The notes: a model not told the origin generated them from the letters alone. DNA of 33,620 bases from a virus (IMGVR_UViG_3300028388_002946:1-33620); one strand, 5' to 3'; positions 7,835-16,176 are shown, counted from the first letter of the stretch. A program made the numbers and translations.

Positions 7835-8260
7835 TTACGTGGTCCAGTCGATGTGGGATATCATGAGCTCCAGCTCGACCTCGACGTTCATATCGCCGCT
7901 GGAGATCTCTCGTTTGTTGCCGCGAAAACGGCAGTTGTTGAGCCGGTGTGTGACGATCGTGCCGCCCTCGGGGAGGTAGCTCACCGTGATCGTGAATTCC
8001 GGGATAGCGCTCAGCCGGCCACTCGGGGCCGCCGCTTGGAGGGCTTCTACCTCTGCCATTTCGAGGGTGATCGATCCGGTGGTTTCAATGCGGCCATAAC
8101 CACGGCTTACCGGCCGGTTGCCGGCGCCGAAATTATCCTGCATCTCTTGCGTCTCCTCGTAGGAGATCGAGGTCACGCCGGCCACCGGCGTGTCAAACAG
8201 CCGCAATTCAATCTGGCTCCAGGCGTAAGCCGCTCCGTTGATTAATGGTTGGTTTGCCAT
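7835..8260 (-). CDS. Tail tube protein
   Basis: Protein of 141 aa. Features of contractile-phage tube proteins are visible: an N-terminal GAAYAWSQIELRLFDTPVAG, then ISYEETQEMQDNFGAGNRPV followed by SRGYGRIETTGSITLEMAE, the family's characteristic loop and beta-strand, and a C-terminal beta region ending MISHIDWTT. Tube hexamers stack inside the sheath. It directly precedes the chaperone gene, as in Mu and P2. Unusually, the sheath gene is not adjacent but about 4.4 kb upstream, separated by secreted-protein genes. Confidence 0.8.
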   Translation of the reverse strand: MANQPLINGAAYAWSQIELRLFDTPVAGVTSISYEETQEMQDNFGAGNRPVSRGYGRIETTGSITLEMAEVEALQAAAPSGRLSAIPEFTITVSYLPEGGTIVTHRLNNCRFRGNKREISSGDMNVEVELELMISHIDWTT

Positions 8261-8262
8261 GA

Positions 8263-8961
8263 TTATCGTTTCTCAATTAATAGATCAAATTCAAATTTCC
8301 GTGCCGGCCCTGGGTATCCGGCGCCGATCCCGTCGCCATTATCATCTTTGCCGCCGTAGGTCGGCGACACCAGGCGGACAAACTTGGGCGTAAATCCGAA
8401 GTTCATTGCGGCCGGTCCATTATAATCGTACCAGCCTTCATTCACCCGGCGCTTTTGGAATTGGACCGTCCAGCCGCCTTGATACAACCTTTGCCGTCTG
8501 ATGATTGCACGGCCTACTTCATAAGGCCGATAGTATGCCAGTATCTGCTCCGGCCCTTCCGGCCATCCGATTTCCCGGCCATTCGGGCTATCGGGATGAT
8601 TAAAGTAACTGGTCACCGCCCACTGGCCGGTTAGATGATCGGCGCGGAAGGCGATGAGCACGCTGTAAATGTTACTTGGCAGCCAGGCTTTGAGATTGAG
8701 CCCGGTCAGTTTTTTCCAGTCCAAGCTATCGACCTGATCACGGTGGCTATCATCCAGTCCCGGCAGTTCAAATTCCACCACCAGCTCATCCGGCGGTTGC
8801 ATGACGCTGGCCAGGAAGCCCAGCCGCGTCAGTATGGACGGGTACAACTTGCCCAGGCGGATCTTGATGGTCATCTGCCGCCCAATGGTCCGCAGCCGCA
8901 ACACGGCGGCCGCGGCCATTGCTAGACAGATTGCAAGGGGCGTTGTGTACTTCTTCATCAT
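8263..8961 (-). CDS. Unknown protein with N-terminal hydrophobic segment
   Basis: Protein of 232 aa from the ATG at 8961 (a GTG lies just before it). Residues 6-22 (TTPLAICLAMAAAAVLRL) form a hydrophobic segment that could be a signal peptide or an anchor. The remainder is beta-rich with ARKFEFDLLIEKR at the end and YGGKDDNGDGIGAG, an Asp/Gly loop that could bind calcium. The 2-nt gap to the tube gene and tight spacing to the CBM-like gene show it belongs to the operon. Function unknown; surface or tail-associated. Confidence 0.5.
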   Translation of the reverse strand: MMKKYTTPLAICLAMAAAAVLRLRTIGRQMTIKIRLGKLYPSILTRLGFLASVMQPPDELVVEFELPGLDDSHRDQVDSLDWKKLTGLNLKAWLPSNIYSVLIAFRADHLTGQWAVTSYFNHPDSPNGREIGWPEGPEQILAYYRPYEVGRAIIRRQRLYQGGWTVQFQKRRVNEGWYDYNGPAAMNFGFTPKFVRLVSPTYGGKDDNGDGIGAGYPGPARKFEFDLLIEKR

Positions 8962-8963
8962 CA

Positions 8964-9644
8964 CTAATTATTTACCCAACCATGCGCACCAGGCTCCCAC
9001 ACATTCGCGGGTGTTGTGCTGATCCACTCTTGTCCTTCATGCGTCACACAAGCATCAACGGGATAGGCATCCTGTGCCCCTGTCGGCTGCACCCATATCG
9101 GGCACTCTTCCTCTGATACTGTTTTCCAGATGGCCGGAATCAAATCAGGTGTTTGGCCTTCGATGGTCAGATGTTCTTGTATTACTTCATATAGTTGGCT
9201 GTTGTAAGTTCTTCGCTGCCCTACGTATAGGTATTCTCCTGCGATCCATTGAAGATACTGATCGCCCTGTTCTCGATAGATTACAAACAAGGCCGGAGTT
9301 TCATTTGGCGGGAAAATAGTTCTGGCGTGTGTTTGCCTTGCTAGAACTAGCGTATCCCCCCACTGGTAGATTTCTCCCTGTTCTACCTGTTCACCGATGG
9401 ATGGTAACGTGTCCCACTGTATCGGATAATCTTTCACAATGCCCAGGTAAGTGGTTTCTTCCGTAGCAGCCTGTAAGGAAGGCTGTCCTGATGTCGTCAC
9501 TTGATTTGGCAATGTGTTGCCTGTATGATACACATTGTTAATGCTATCATAGGCCACCCACATAGTGGTTCGCGCGGGCTTGCTGATCTCATTCTGCGAG
9601 AAGAGAAAAGCCGGGAATAATAGTATTAGATATAGATATTTCAT
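8964..9644 (-). CDS. Secreted protein with C-terminal CBM5/12-like module
   Basis: Protein of 226 aa started at 9644 because this ATG opens a clear Sec signal peptide (MKYLYLILLFPAFLFSQNE); the longer frame overlaps the previous gene. The C-terminal 45 residues (PIWVQPTGAQDAYPVDACVT, then HEGQEWISTTPANVWEPG) match the pattern of chitin-binding ChtBD3/CBM5-12 modules: W..P.g...aY..g..V.h.G..W.s...aN.w.PG. These bind polysaccharide or act as adhesive modules in tail proteins. It follows the BspA-like gene pieces, and both may form a surface or tail adhesin set. Confidence 0.6.
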   Translation of the reverse strand: MKYLYLILLFPAFLFSQNEISKPARTTMWVAYDSINNVYHTGNTLPNQVTTSGQPSLQAATEETTYLGIVKDYPIQWDTLPSIGEQVEQGEIYQWGDTLVLARQTHARTIFPPNETPALFVIYREQGDQYLQWIAGEYLYVGQRRTYNSQLYEVIQEHLTIEGQTPDLIPAIWKTVSEEECPIWVQPTGAQDAYPVDACVTHEGQEWISTTPANVWEPGAHGWVNN

Positions 9645-9654
9645 AGTCGTTGTT

Positions 9655-9969
9655 TTATGTGCCCCCGCCGTCGGTGATGGTCCATGTGTGATCTGAAATA
9701 AGTGCTGCCCTTGCTGTGTCTGCCGCTGATCCGGTTGTGTAGACTGAGCTACCAAATCCTGCATTTACGTTGTTTTGCACTGCCTGTGCTTCCCAGCTTG
9801 TGAGAATCTGATCATAATTAGATGTTTGCAACGTGACCCCGGTGAACATGTCTACGGCACTTGTCAAGCTTGTTACATCCCAGGATGTTACCCCTAAAGA
9901 ATCCAGCTCAAAACAATCTCTAAACGCTTTATTCATTGTTGTAACAGAAGAAACATCCCAGCTATTCAA
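9655..9969 (-). pseudogene. C-terminal piece of the BspA-repeat protein (frame restored)
   Basis: This segment continues the BspA-type repeats (NSWDVSSVTTMNKAFRDC, VTSWDVTSLTSAVDMF) and ends in DHTWTITDGGGT, a typical C-terminus of such proteins. It is in the same frame as the N-terminal piece but in a different frame from the middle piece. The only possible initiator is a TTG, and the repeat begins within its first residues. I read it as the natural C-terminus of one gene spanning 9655-11817 rather than as a separate gene. Confidence 0.6.
9934..9962 (+). repeat. 29-bp direct repeat, copy 1
   Basis: Identical to 10379-10407, 445 bp away. On the minus strand it encodes the WDVSSVTTM core of a BspA unit. 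The frameshift before the C-terminal piece lies immediately beside this copy (TTTGAATAGC, then the repeat). Confidence 0.85.
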
Positions 9970-10381
9970 ATAACATTGAATTAAGGCTACCTAATGTCCA
10001 ATTTTCTATTCCTGGAATACTTTCTAACAAAAAGCAATTTCTAAACATTTCAACGCCGCCTCCCATTTGGCCAGGGTTCGATGTACCAGAAAAATCAATA
10101 AGCTTTACCTGATAGCAATTGTAAAATGATTGATACTGGTCAACAAGTGCGGACAAATCCCATCCAGATAAGTTAATTGTGTCTATTGACGAACATGCGT
10201 AAAACATTCTTTGCATATCCGTTACCCCTGAAACGTCCCATCCAGATAAATTAAGTGTTCCGTCCAACGATGAGCAGTTAAAAAAGATGTCAAACATATT
10301 AACTAAACTAGCTGACGTATTCCATGATTCAATTCCCGTTATTTCTGAGATCGCGGAACAATTTGAAAAAGTATTCTGCAT
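9962..10381 (-). pseudogene. Middle piece of the BspA-repeat protein (shifted frame)
   Basis: The frame encodes about five BspA/DUF285-type leucine-rich units of the form MF..CSS...LNLSGWDVSGVTDM. On the minus strand it is in the -1 frame relative to the piece upstream and stops at TAG 9962, just where the next piece begins. The repeat pattern runs continuously through both joints if the frame is changed, so these are frameshifts, not separate genes. No slippery heptamer is visible at either joint. Confidence 0.6.
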
Positions 10382-11817
10382 TGTTGTAACAGAAGAAACA
10401 TCCCAGCATAAACCAATGCGGATGCTCCATCAAAAAATTGCTCCAATGAAGTCACACCGGAAAGGTCCCATCCAGGCATTATCAATGTGTCAATTGATAA
10501 ACATGATGCAAAAGTTTGGTATAGGCTAGTAGTTGAAACTGTTGGTGTGTCTATTGCTGTTATTTTCAATGCCGAGCAGCCATAGAAAGTAGAATTTGTC
10601 TTAAAATCAAAACCACCCCACTGTTGAATCTCTATTATTTTATCATCGTCGCCTGACTGACTGAATCGCCACCATCCAGGGTCACCAAAAATCTGCACAG
10701 TATATATGCCAACTGTATCATAAGTGTGCCTCATGAAAGTTGAATCGAACCCACTGGCGGTCTGTCGCGTTCCATCGCCCCAATCCACTATGAAGTTGTA
10801 AGTTTGTGACGCTGATAGTGGTAGTATGATTTCATTAGTATCTGTAATCCCGGTTAGTTCGGTGTTCCAGACCGTAATGAAGGTATCGGGATTGACCAGG
10901 TCATCAAAACAGTAGTTAGTACCATCGTAATACCCCTCAATGATTGGATCACTCGTGGTATCATATCCGTCCGGAAAATCAAGAGGATACCCAACACGAT
11001 CCAGGAAAGAGCTAGGGAAGTCCACCTTAATTCCACCATTTCTAAGGTGGAACTTGTACTCTCCGTATGTACTAGGGTTGGCCACACCTATACTGGTTCC
11101 TTCATTAGCTCCGGTCAGGTCTATCTGATAGCGCCCCCTTCTATGATTCTCGAAATCAATGTAGAATGAATCCGTACCAATCAAGATTGGAAATATTGTC
11201 CCTGCATCGAGTAGCATGTCTTGCAGGTATTGAGTGCCGCCTTCGTAGACACTTAGAGTGTCGTTGTTGAACGTGATTGAATCAAGTTTGGCGGTTGATA
11301 GATCCACGGTAGCCAGACTATCGCTAATCTGCTGCCGAACCTGGTCAGCATTGAGATATCCGGAGATCAACACCAGGTTAGCAGCAAGCTCCAGCGTATC
11401 CAGATTGGTGATGCGCAGATCGTGCGCGCCGGCGTAGATGGAGACATTACCGGCCGGCAGCGAATCGATCAGGCCATTGCCATCAACTTGCTCGGGAAGG
11501 ACGATGCAATAACCGGAAGCCGTACACAATGTATCCGGCGGGCCAGGCAATATATAAAGCGAATCCTGACCAACAGCATACTGAATGCTATCAGAGAGCT
11601 GCTCCTCCGTCACCTGGCCGCCTGCGATCAGGTGCGTGCGCAGGCCACCGACGGTGATCTTCTTCCACTCGCCCACAATGGTGAACAGGATCGTACTGTC
11701 GCTGATTGATACGCCTGTAATCTCATCTTTCGTTACGACCGTCACGCTGTCCACTTTGGTCTGCGCCGCGGCAAGCAGTGGCAGGAGAGAAAATAATATA
11801 ATTGCAAGACGCTTCAT
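10339..11817 (-). CDS. Secreted PKD/BspA-like adhesin, N-terminal part (frameshifted)
   Basis: Frame of 492 codons. It begins with a Sec signal peptide (MKRLAIILFSLLPLLAAAQ), then Ser/Thr/Asp-rich stretches, a PKD-like motif (YNFIVDWGDGTRQTASGFDS, about 340-375) and the first BspA-type repeats (FYGCSALKITAI, MPGWDLSGVTSLEQFF). True repeat sequence ends at about codon 469, near 10410; the remaining codons (MFLLLQQCRILFQ) are the conserved WDVSSVTTM repeat read out of frame. Such repeats mediate surface adhesion. AT content is higher than in neighbouring virion genes, which suggests separate acquisition. It could serve as a tail fibre or as a lysogen surface protein. Confidence 0.65.
   Translation of the reverse strand: MKRLAIILFSLLPLLAAAQTKVDSVTVVTKDEITGVSISDSTILFTIVGEWKKITVGGLRTHLIAGGQVTEEQLSDSIQYAVGQDSLYILPGPPDTLCTASGYCIVLPEQVDGNGLIDSLPAGNVSIYAGAHDLRITNLDTLELAANLVLISGYLNADQVRQQISDSLATVDLSTAKLDSITFNNDTLSVYEGGTQYLQDMLLDAGTIFPILIGTDSFYIDFENHRRGRYQIDLTGANEGTSIGVANPSTYGEYKFHLRNGGIKVDFPSSFLDRVGYPLDFPDGYDTTSDPIIEGYYDGTNYCFDDLVNPDTFITVWNTELTGITDTNEIILPLSASQTYNFIVDWGDGTRQTASGFDSTFMRHTYDTVGIYTVQIFGDPGWWRFSQSGDDDKIIEIQQWGGFDFKTNSTFYGCSALKITAIDTPTVSTTSLYQTFASCLSIDTLIMPGWDLSGVTSLEQFFDGASALVYAGMFLLLQQCRILFQIVPRSQK
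10379..10407 (+). repeat. 29-bp direct repeat, copy 2
   Basis: Exact copy of 9934-9962. The frameshift between the N-terminal and middle pieces lies at its upstream edge on the minus strand (TTTATGC, then TGGGATGTTTC). The copy-to-copy distance of 445 bp is not a multiple of three. Confidence 0.85.
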
Positions 11818-12353
11818 TAATCAAATGATATGGTTACTAATACGTTGCCTTCGTCATCTACAAGGACATTGCCTTCGTCGTCAGTCAGGGCGGTGATAGT
11901 GCGGTTGTCAGGTATGAGGCCGGTACTGGGTACGTAGTCGATCATGCGCGCCCAGATCGGCCGGTTGATGATATTCTGATTGAGGTTGTGCACCACCAGT
12001 CCCTGGTTAATGCTTCCGTCCGCATTAACCAGGCTGGGGTTCTCGGCCAGGATCTCGGCCAGGCCGGCCGCGTCGCCGTAGTGCTGCAGGGCGACATCCC
12101 ACACCGTCTGCTGTGAGTTGCTCCGGTATTGCGGGGGATTGGTCCTGCGCTGTGACCCCGTTGAGAACTTTTCCTCAAAGGCCGTTCGCTGTCCGTCTCT
12201 TACTTTGTACGTCACCCGGCCGGTGGGCAGATCGCCGGAGCCATCCACCAGGTCGGGGTTATCTTGCAGTATCCAGGCGATGCCTTCGGCGCCGCCGTAT
12301 TCCTGCAGCGCAACATCCCAGACCGTTTGCGATATGTTCCCCACTACTGTCAT
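11817..12353 (-). CDS. Tail protein with two LysM-like modules (gpX-like)
   Basis: Protein of 178 aa with two copies of a LysM-type motif, QTVWDVALQEYGGAEGIAWI (residues 9-28) and QTVWDVALQHYGDAAGLAEI (82-101), each followed by NP-L-V. Short LysM proteins such as P2 gpX attach near the baseplate and may touch peptidoglycan. The C-terminus contains a tandem duplication of DDEGNVLV (about 158-174), also visible as a DNA repeat. It lies between the gp25-like and adhesin genes and overlaps the former by 4 nt. Confidence 0.7.
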   Translation of the reverse strand: MTVVGNISQTVWDVALQEYGGAEGIAWILQDNPDLVDGSGDLPTGRVTYKVRDGQRTAFEEKFSTGSQRRTNPPQYRSNSQQTVWDVALQHYGDAAGLAEILAENPSLVNADGSINQGLVVHNLNQNIINRPIWARMIDYVPSTGLIPDNRTITALTDDEGNVLVDDEGNVLVTISFD

Positions 12354-12631
12354 AACTCAATGTTGATCGTCTCGTGGCTTACCTCGAAACGCTTGGGCCG
12401 GTACCCATCACTTTGCAGTTGTAGTTGTATCTGCCGCCTGGCCGCGCCGTTCACCGGGCTGTTGATCAGCCGCTCTTCGCCGTAGCCGATCAGCGGGTAT
12501 TGCTTGATATTCCCCTGATGAAGCCGGATGATCAACATCACATTTTGCAGATCGCTTTGTCCGACTACAAAATCTCCGTTCTTGATCTCCAGATCATCGC
12601 CGGCGTCATTCAGGAGAATATCGGTACGCAT
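12350..12631 (-). CDS. Baseplate wedge protein, gp25-like
   Basis: Protein of 93 aa. It matches the pattern of short gp25/DUF2634-like baseplate proteins in Bacteroidota phages: an N-terminal TDILLNDAGDDLEIKNGDF, a helix VGQSDLQNVMLIIRLHQGN, and then YPLIGYGEERLINSPVN. gp25-like proteins connect sheath and baseplate and trigger contraction. The start overlaps the sheath stop (TGATG). Assignment is from pattern and context. Confidence 0.6.
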   Translation of the reverse strand: MRTDILLNDAGDDLEIKNGDFVVGQSDLQNVMLIIRLHQGNIKQYPLIGYGEERLINSPVNGAARRQIQLQLQSDGYRPKRFEVSHETINIEL

Positions 12632-13767
12632 CAGAAGGTGGTGTTTACAGAGAATCCAATGTTAACCACAATATCACGGGCAACTGCTCGGGGAACCAGC
12701 TTCACCTGAATGGTGAGCGTGTCCGTTGAGAGCACATCCTGATCCGGGTTGATATACACCCCGAAGTCGCTCAGCTCGGCATCGCCCAGCATGGTGTTGA
12801 GCGGCTTGGCGGTCAGCGCCTCGAAGTACTTGATCGTTCCCTGTGCCAGCTTGCCGTCGCTGTCGACGGTGAGCGGGCTGTTCAGTTGCGGTAGCAAGAC
12901 GGTGCGGATCTCCCGCTTTGCTTTCTGTATCGTTCGGTTGTTCTCGATGTAGGCAAAATCGGAGGTGCCGACGATGGCCGTGTGGCTATCGTTCAGGTAC
13001 GTGCCGGAGATCCCCACATGCTTGCGGAACACCAGGAACCGTTTCGTATCGAGCGCGGCCAGGGTCGCCTCGGTAGGGCCGGTATTGCCGTCGGCCATGG
13101 CGATCACATCGTGTTCCGTGCCGTCGCTCAGGTTAAAGGGCTCCACCCATGCGATGCTTTCGTGTACGGCGGCGGCCGCCATGGCGCCCAGCACCGTACC
13201 CACTGCCGGCGTATATACTTTACCCAGGCTGGTGGCCAGGGCCGCGCCTTTACCGGCGCCATCGCCGGCGATCAGCACACTCACGTTTTCGGCTTCGTTG
13301 TCGGCCAGCGTTTCAATGGTTCCCAGGTCGACAGCTAGGGCCGGATCAAGGCCCAGCAGGATCTGGCAGGGCGCGTGCAGTCCGCTCAGCGTATCGGCGG
13401 CCGCCTGCCAAGTCGAATCCACGCCCGTCAGGTCCGCCACGAAGGCGCCCACCTGGCGAACCTTCCCCTCCGTCTCCGCAAAGAGGTCCGCGGGAAAGGT
13501 GATCGAGAAGCAGACGTACAAGGACGCGCCCGGCGCCATCCGGAAAAACTCACGGATGTGATACCAGGCCCAGCCGTAGGTGGCATCGTCTTCGGTGATG
13601 CCATCATCTTCGGCGCTCTGCAGGTCCAGATACTTTTTGATGCCGCTACTCGGGAAGCCACCAGGGGCCGCGTCAGAAAATACCAAAGCGCTGATATGAT
13701 CTTCCCCGGCGGATTGACGGCCGAGCCCGCCCTGCAGTACTTGAAATTTTACGTCATTCAGTGCCAT
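12631..13767 (-). CDS. Contractile tail sheath protein (DUF2586 type)
   Basis: Protein of 378 aa. The N-terminus (ALNDVKFQVLQGGLGRQSAG) and body match my memory of DUF2586 sheath-like proteins of Bacteroidota phages. The C-terminal domain has the conserved sheath layout: a loop GTSDFAYIENNRTIQKAKRE, then LLPQLNSPLTVDSDGKL, FGVYINPDQDVLS and a final beta strand. It shows that the virion has a contractile tail. It lies between the 88-aa head/tail gene and the gp25-like gene. Confidence 0.8.
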   Translation of the reverse strand: MALNDVKFQVLQGGLGRQSAGEDHISALVFSDAAPGGFPSSGIKKYLDLQSAEDDGITEDDATYGWAWYHIREFFRMAPGASLYVCFSITFPADLFAETEGKVRQVGAFVADLTGVDSTWQAAADTLSGLHAPCQILLGLDPALAVDLGTIETLADNEAENVSVLIAGDGAGKGAALATSLGKVYTPAVGTVLGAMAAAAVHESIAWVEPFNLSDGTEHDVIAMADGNTGPTEATLAALDTKRFLVFRKHVGISGTYLNDSHTAIVGTSDFAYIENNRTIQKAKREIRTVLLPQLNSPLTVDSDGKLAQGTIKYFEALTAKPLNTMLGDAELSDFGVYINPDQDVLSTDTLTIQVKLVPRAVARDIVVNIGFSVNTTF

Positions 13768-13770
13768 GGC

Positions 13771-14037
13771 TTACTTTTTGGTGCTCTTCTTGGCGGCCTC
13801 GGCGGAAGATTTCGCCTCCGAGGCTTTGGGCGTCTCGGCGCTTTTCTTTTCCTCCACTGCCGTCGGCTCTTCGGTCGCCTCGGCGAAAGCGGGGTTTTCG
13901 TGTACTTCCACTTCCAGACCATGCCGGCGGGCATGATCGCGGGCGGCGCCGATGCGGTGCGCGAGGTACAGATCCGTACCTACCTTGACCACCTTCGGAG
14001 CATTCGGGTATTGTTTGAAAAATGATTTAACAGTCAT
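13771..14037 (-). CDS. Small protein with Ala/Lys/Glu-rich tail, between capsid and sheath
   Basis: Protein of 88 aa, started at the ATG at 14037. The first 45 residues (SFFKQYPNAPKVVKVGTDLY, AHRIGAARDHARRHG) look folded, and the rest is a low-complexity Ala/Glu/Lys/Ser tail ending KKSTKK. Position between major capsid and sheath suggests a head-decoration or head-tail joining role. I do not recognise the family. Confidence 0.55.
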   Translation of the reverse strand: MTVKSFFKQYPNAPKVVKVGTDLYLAHRIGAARDHARRHGLEVEVHENPAFAEATEEPTAVEEKKSAETPKASEAKSSAEAAKKSTKK

Positions 14038-14094
14038 CACATTGTACTTTTTCGCCGTTTAAACGGCCGTCAATAATCTAGCTTACCGGATGTC

Positions 14095-14997
14095 TTATAC
14101 AGCTTCCCGGATGGCTACCACGCCGCGGTGGTTCGTGTAGCTCTTCGAGCCGCCGCAGCGAACCATGGCGGAGAAGATAGAGCCGTAGTATTCCGGCTTG
14201 TCCTCATCGGCATACACCTTGATGCCGCCCAGGGCGGTGCGCACGAAACGCGGGTGCCAGGCCAGAGAGAAAGCCAGGTCGCTGACCGCATTGGCCGCGG
14301 TCGGGTCTTTCGGCGTATCGCTGGCGGTGGGATAGCGCCCCACCAGGCTGCGGATATACACATTGAAGCCGAGCACATTGGCGATGGCGCCCGTCGGCAG
14401 GTTGCCGCGATTCATGTAATCGGCGCTCAGCAGCTTGTCGTCGCGCAGCAGGTCGTTGTATGCCTGGCTGTTCAGCAGCAGCACGCGGCCTTCCTGCGGG
14501 ACATCCTGACCATCCAGGATCGCCTTGGCGTTCATGATATCCTCCTTGGTCAGGCGTTTGACGGTTGCCGTGCCTCCGGGGGCGGCGCTGGTGCGGGTGC
14601 CGGTTGCGGAATGATCCACGATCAGACCAGCACTGGCCGGCGCCCAGACGTATGCCAGGTAGGTGCCACACTCATCATTGATCTGGTCGACATGCTCCAT
14701 CAACACATTGCTGCGCTTGTCGTAGCTTACCTCGATCGCGTCGATGTCGCGAATCAGCGTCGGGTCAGAGGTGAATTCCACCAGGCTGTAGTCAACCACT
14801 GCGTCGGTGCGCTCGGTGATCGAGGCCGGGAGACTGGAGCGGTTGCGCTCCACGGTGGGCACGCTGCCACTTTGGGGCAGGTGCACGGTTTTGTTTTCGA
14901 CGAAGGAATCATCATTGCGGCTCTGGCGAATCCACTGATTGTTCTTGAAGATGTTCGCCGCAATGTCCCTTGCCCAAATTTCGGTTTGAATTGCCAT
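14095..14997 (-). CDS. Major capsid protein (HK97-like)
   Basis: Protein of 300 aa from the ATG at 14997 (MAIQTEIWARDIAANIF); earlier initiators would be TTG. It follows the protease/scaffold gene, as HK97-fold capsid genes do, and contains the N-arm-like FVENKTVHLPQSGSVPTV, a helical spine region RSNVLMEHVDQINDECGTY, and the C-terminal FSLAWHPRFVRTALGGIKVY followed by YYGSIFSAMVR, typical of A-domain and P-domain strands in these capsids. Abundance and context fit a capsid; no other candidate exists in the window. Confidence 0.8.
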   Translation of the reverse strand: MAIQTEIWARDIAANIFKNNQWIRQSRNDDSFVENKTVHLPQSGSVPTVERNRSSLPASITERTDAVVDYSLVEFTSDPTLIRDIDAIEVSYDKRSNVLMEHVDQINDECGTYLAYVWAPASAGLIVDHSATGTRTSAAPGGTATVKRLTKEDIMNAKAILDGQDVPQEGRVLLLNSQAYNDLLRDDKLLSADYMNRGNLPTGAIANVLGFNVYIRSLVGRYPTASDTPKDPTAANAVSDLAFSLAWHPRFVRTALGGIKVYADEDKPEYYGSIFSAMVRCGGSKSYTNHRGVVAIREAV

Positions 14998-15137
14998 TTC
15001 GGTCAAATTTTATAACGAGGCATTTTAAGGCGATCTAAGCAACGATTTGTTTTCACCTTGCTACACACCCGTTTTTCAACAAACAAAAGAATTTAAACAG
15101 TACTTAACGGCAGCTAGCCGTATTGAAACGATTTGGT

Positions 15138-16049
15138 TTAGGCGAATGCGCGACCCTTGTAGCCGGCAGCCAGTTCGGCATAGCGTTTCGGGTCTTCGTG
15201 CTTCATGTGAAGCAGCTCCGCGTCGCTGAAGTCCTCAAAGGATTTTCCGGCCGGCTCATCGCCTTCCTTTTTTTGGCCGGGCTTGATGGCTGCGCTGAGC
15301 GTCGCCGGCGTTTCTTCCTTCTTCTTTTCGGCCGGCGCAGCTTCCACCATGGCGGCGAAGGCGTCCAGGTTTGCGTCGGCCAGCGCGGCCACCTGATCGC
15401 GGTTGTCTTCATTGATCATACCTTTTGCCTCGGCGGCGCTGAGCAATTCCTCCTTACGCTTTTCGCGGTAGGTGTTCAGCTCGCCCTCGGCTTTCTGGCA
15501 GCGATCATTGAGGTTGCGGGCGGCGGTAAGAATGGCCGTTTCGTCGGCGGCGCTATCCAGTCCGAGCGCCTTGGCGATGTTTTCCAAATTCATCTCTTCA
15601 GATTTTTCTTCAATGACTGGCACCACGTCTTCCATTTCCTGATCAGCGGAAAGCTTGACCGCGCTCCGATTAGCTGGTACGACCACCATGCTCACCTCTC
15701 TGAGTTCGCACCGGGTGACCGTGCCCCGCGTCTGGCCTGGTATGAGATAGGCCGGGTCGGTGCTGGTTTCGGTTACCGAGATCCCCATGCTGCACGCATT
15801 GAGCATCCCCTTGTCGAACTTGCGCTTAGCGGCCGCCGCGAAGTCGTCGTCTTCGTCGAAGACGGGATCGCCCAGCAGCTGGTTGTTGTCTATGCGCAAG
15901 TTCTCCACCTTGCCGATCGGAAGCCGGCCGTAGGTGTAATGATCCCAGCAAAGCACAGGGTTCTTTTTGTAAGCCTGCAGGTCAATGCCCGAGGTCAGTA
16001 TGCGGAACCCGTAGCGGTTCAATTCTTCCGTGCTGATTACAAGTGCCAT
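15138..16049 (-). CDS. Prohead protease fused to scaffold (Mu gpI/Z-like)
   Basis: Protein of 303 aa from the ATG at 16049. Residues 1-130 resemble HK97/S78-type prohead proteases: the catalytic His in NPVLCWDHYTYGRLPIGK (H37) and Ser in KGMLNACSMGISV (S87), followed by the strand CELREVSMVVVPANRSA. Residues 153-303 are helical, Ala/Glu/Lys-rich scaffold (NLENIAKALGLDSAADE). An internal Met153 codon at 15593 could start a separate 151-aa scaffold, as Mu gpZ starts within gpI. About 130 bp of AT-rich non-coding DNA with a small hairpin (15108-15122) separates it from the capsid gene. Confidence 0.78.
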   Translation of the reverse strand: MALVISTEELNRYGFRILTSGIDLQAYKKNPVLCWDHYTYGRLPIGKVENLRIDNNQLLGDPVFDEDDDFAAAAKRKFDKGMLNACSMGISVTETSTDPAYLIPGQTRGTVTRCELREVSMVVVPANRSAVKLSADQEMEDVVPVIEEKSEEMNLENIAKALGLDSAADETAILTAARNLNDRCQKAEGELNTYREKRKEELLSAAEAKGMINEDNRDQVAALADANLDAFAAMVEAAPAEKKKEETPATLSAAIKPGQKKEGDEPAGKSFEDFSDAELLHMKHEDPKRYAELAAGYKGRAFA

Positions 16050-16074
16050 TCGGTTGTGAATTAATTTCTGATCA

Positions 16075-16106
16075 CAAAGTAAAGTGACAATCCACAACGC
16101 TGCAAG
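16075..16106 (-). promoter_or_regulatory. Candidate promoter of the structural (late) operon
   Basis: Reading leftward, CTTG (16103-16106), a 20-nt spacer and TTACTTTG (16075-16082) resemble the Bacteroidota -33 TTTG and -7 TAnnTTTG boxes with one mismatch each. It lies about 25 bp upstream of the protease start, in the intergenic region shared with the divergent terminase operon. No other good match is present there. Confidence 0.4.
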
Positions 16107-16176
16107 CGCCTAATATTCAAAGGCTTGTGTTTTCAAGTGTATGTATATATATATAAGGCGTAGCCACATGGCGCAC

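Noticed and set aside
10395-10420. Programmed frameshift in the adhesin
   Set aside because: No X XXY YYZ heptamer or other slippery sequence lies at the joint, and a second shift follows downstream; mutation, recombination or a sequencing error is simpler.
9655-11817. Diversity-generating retroelement acting on the repeat protein
   Set aside because: No reverse transcriptase or template repeat is present in the window; the 29-bp repeats are identical and not A-substituted.
14042-14054. Internal copy of the transposase-site motif (TTGTACTTTTTCG)
   Set aside because: Only partly similar to the end repeat, single, and located between two capsid-region genes; probably chance.
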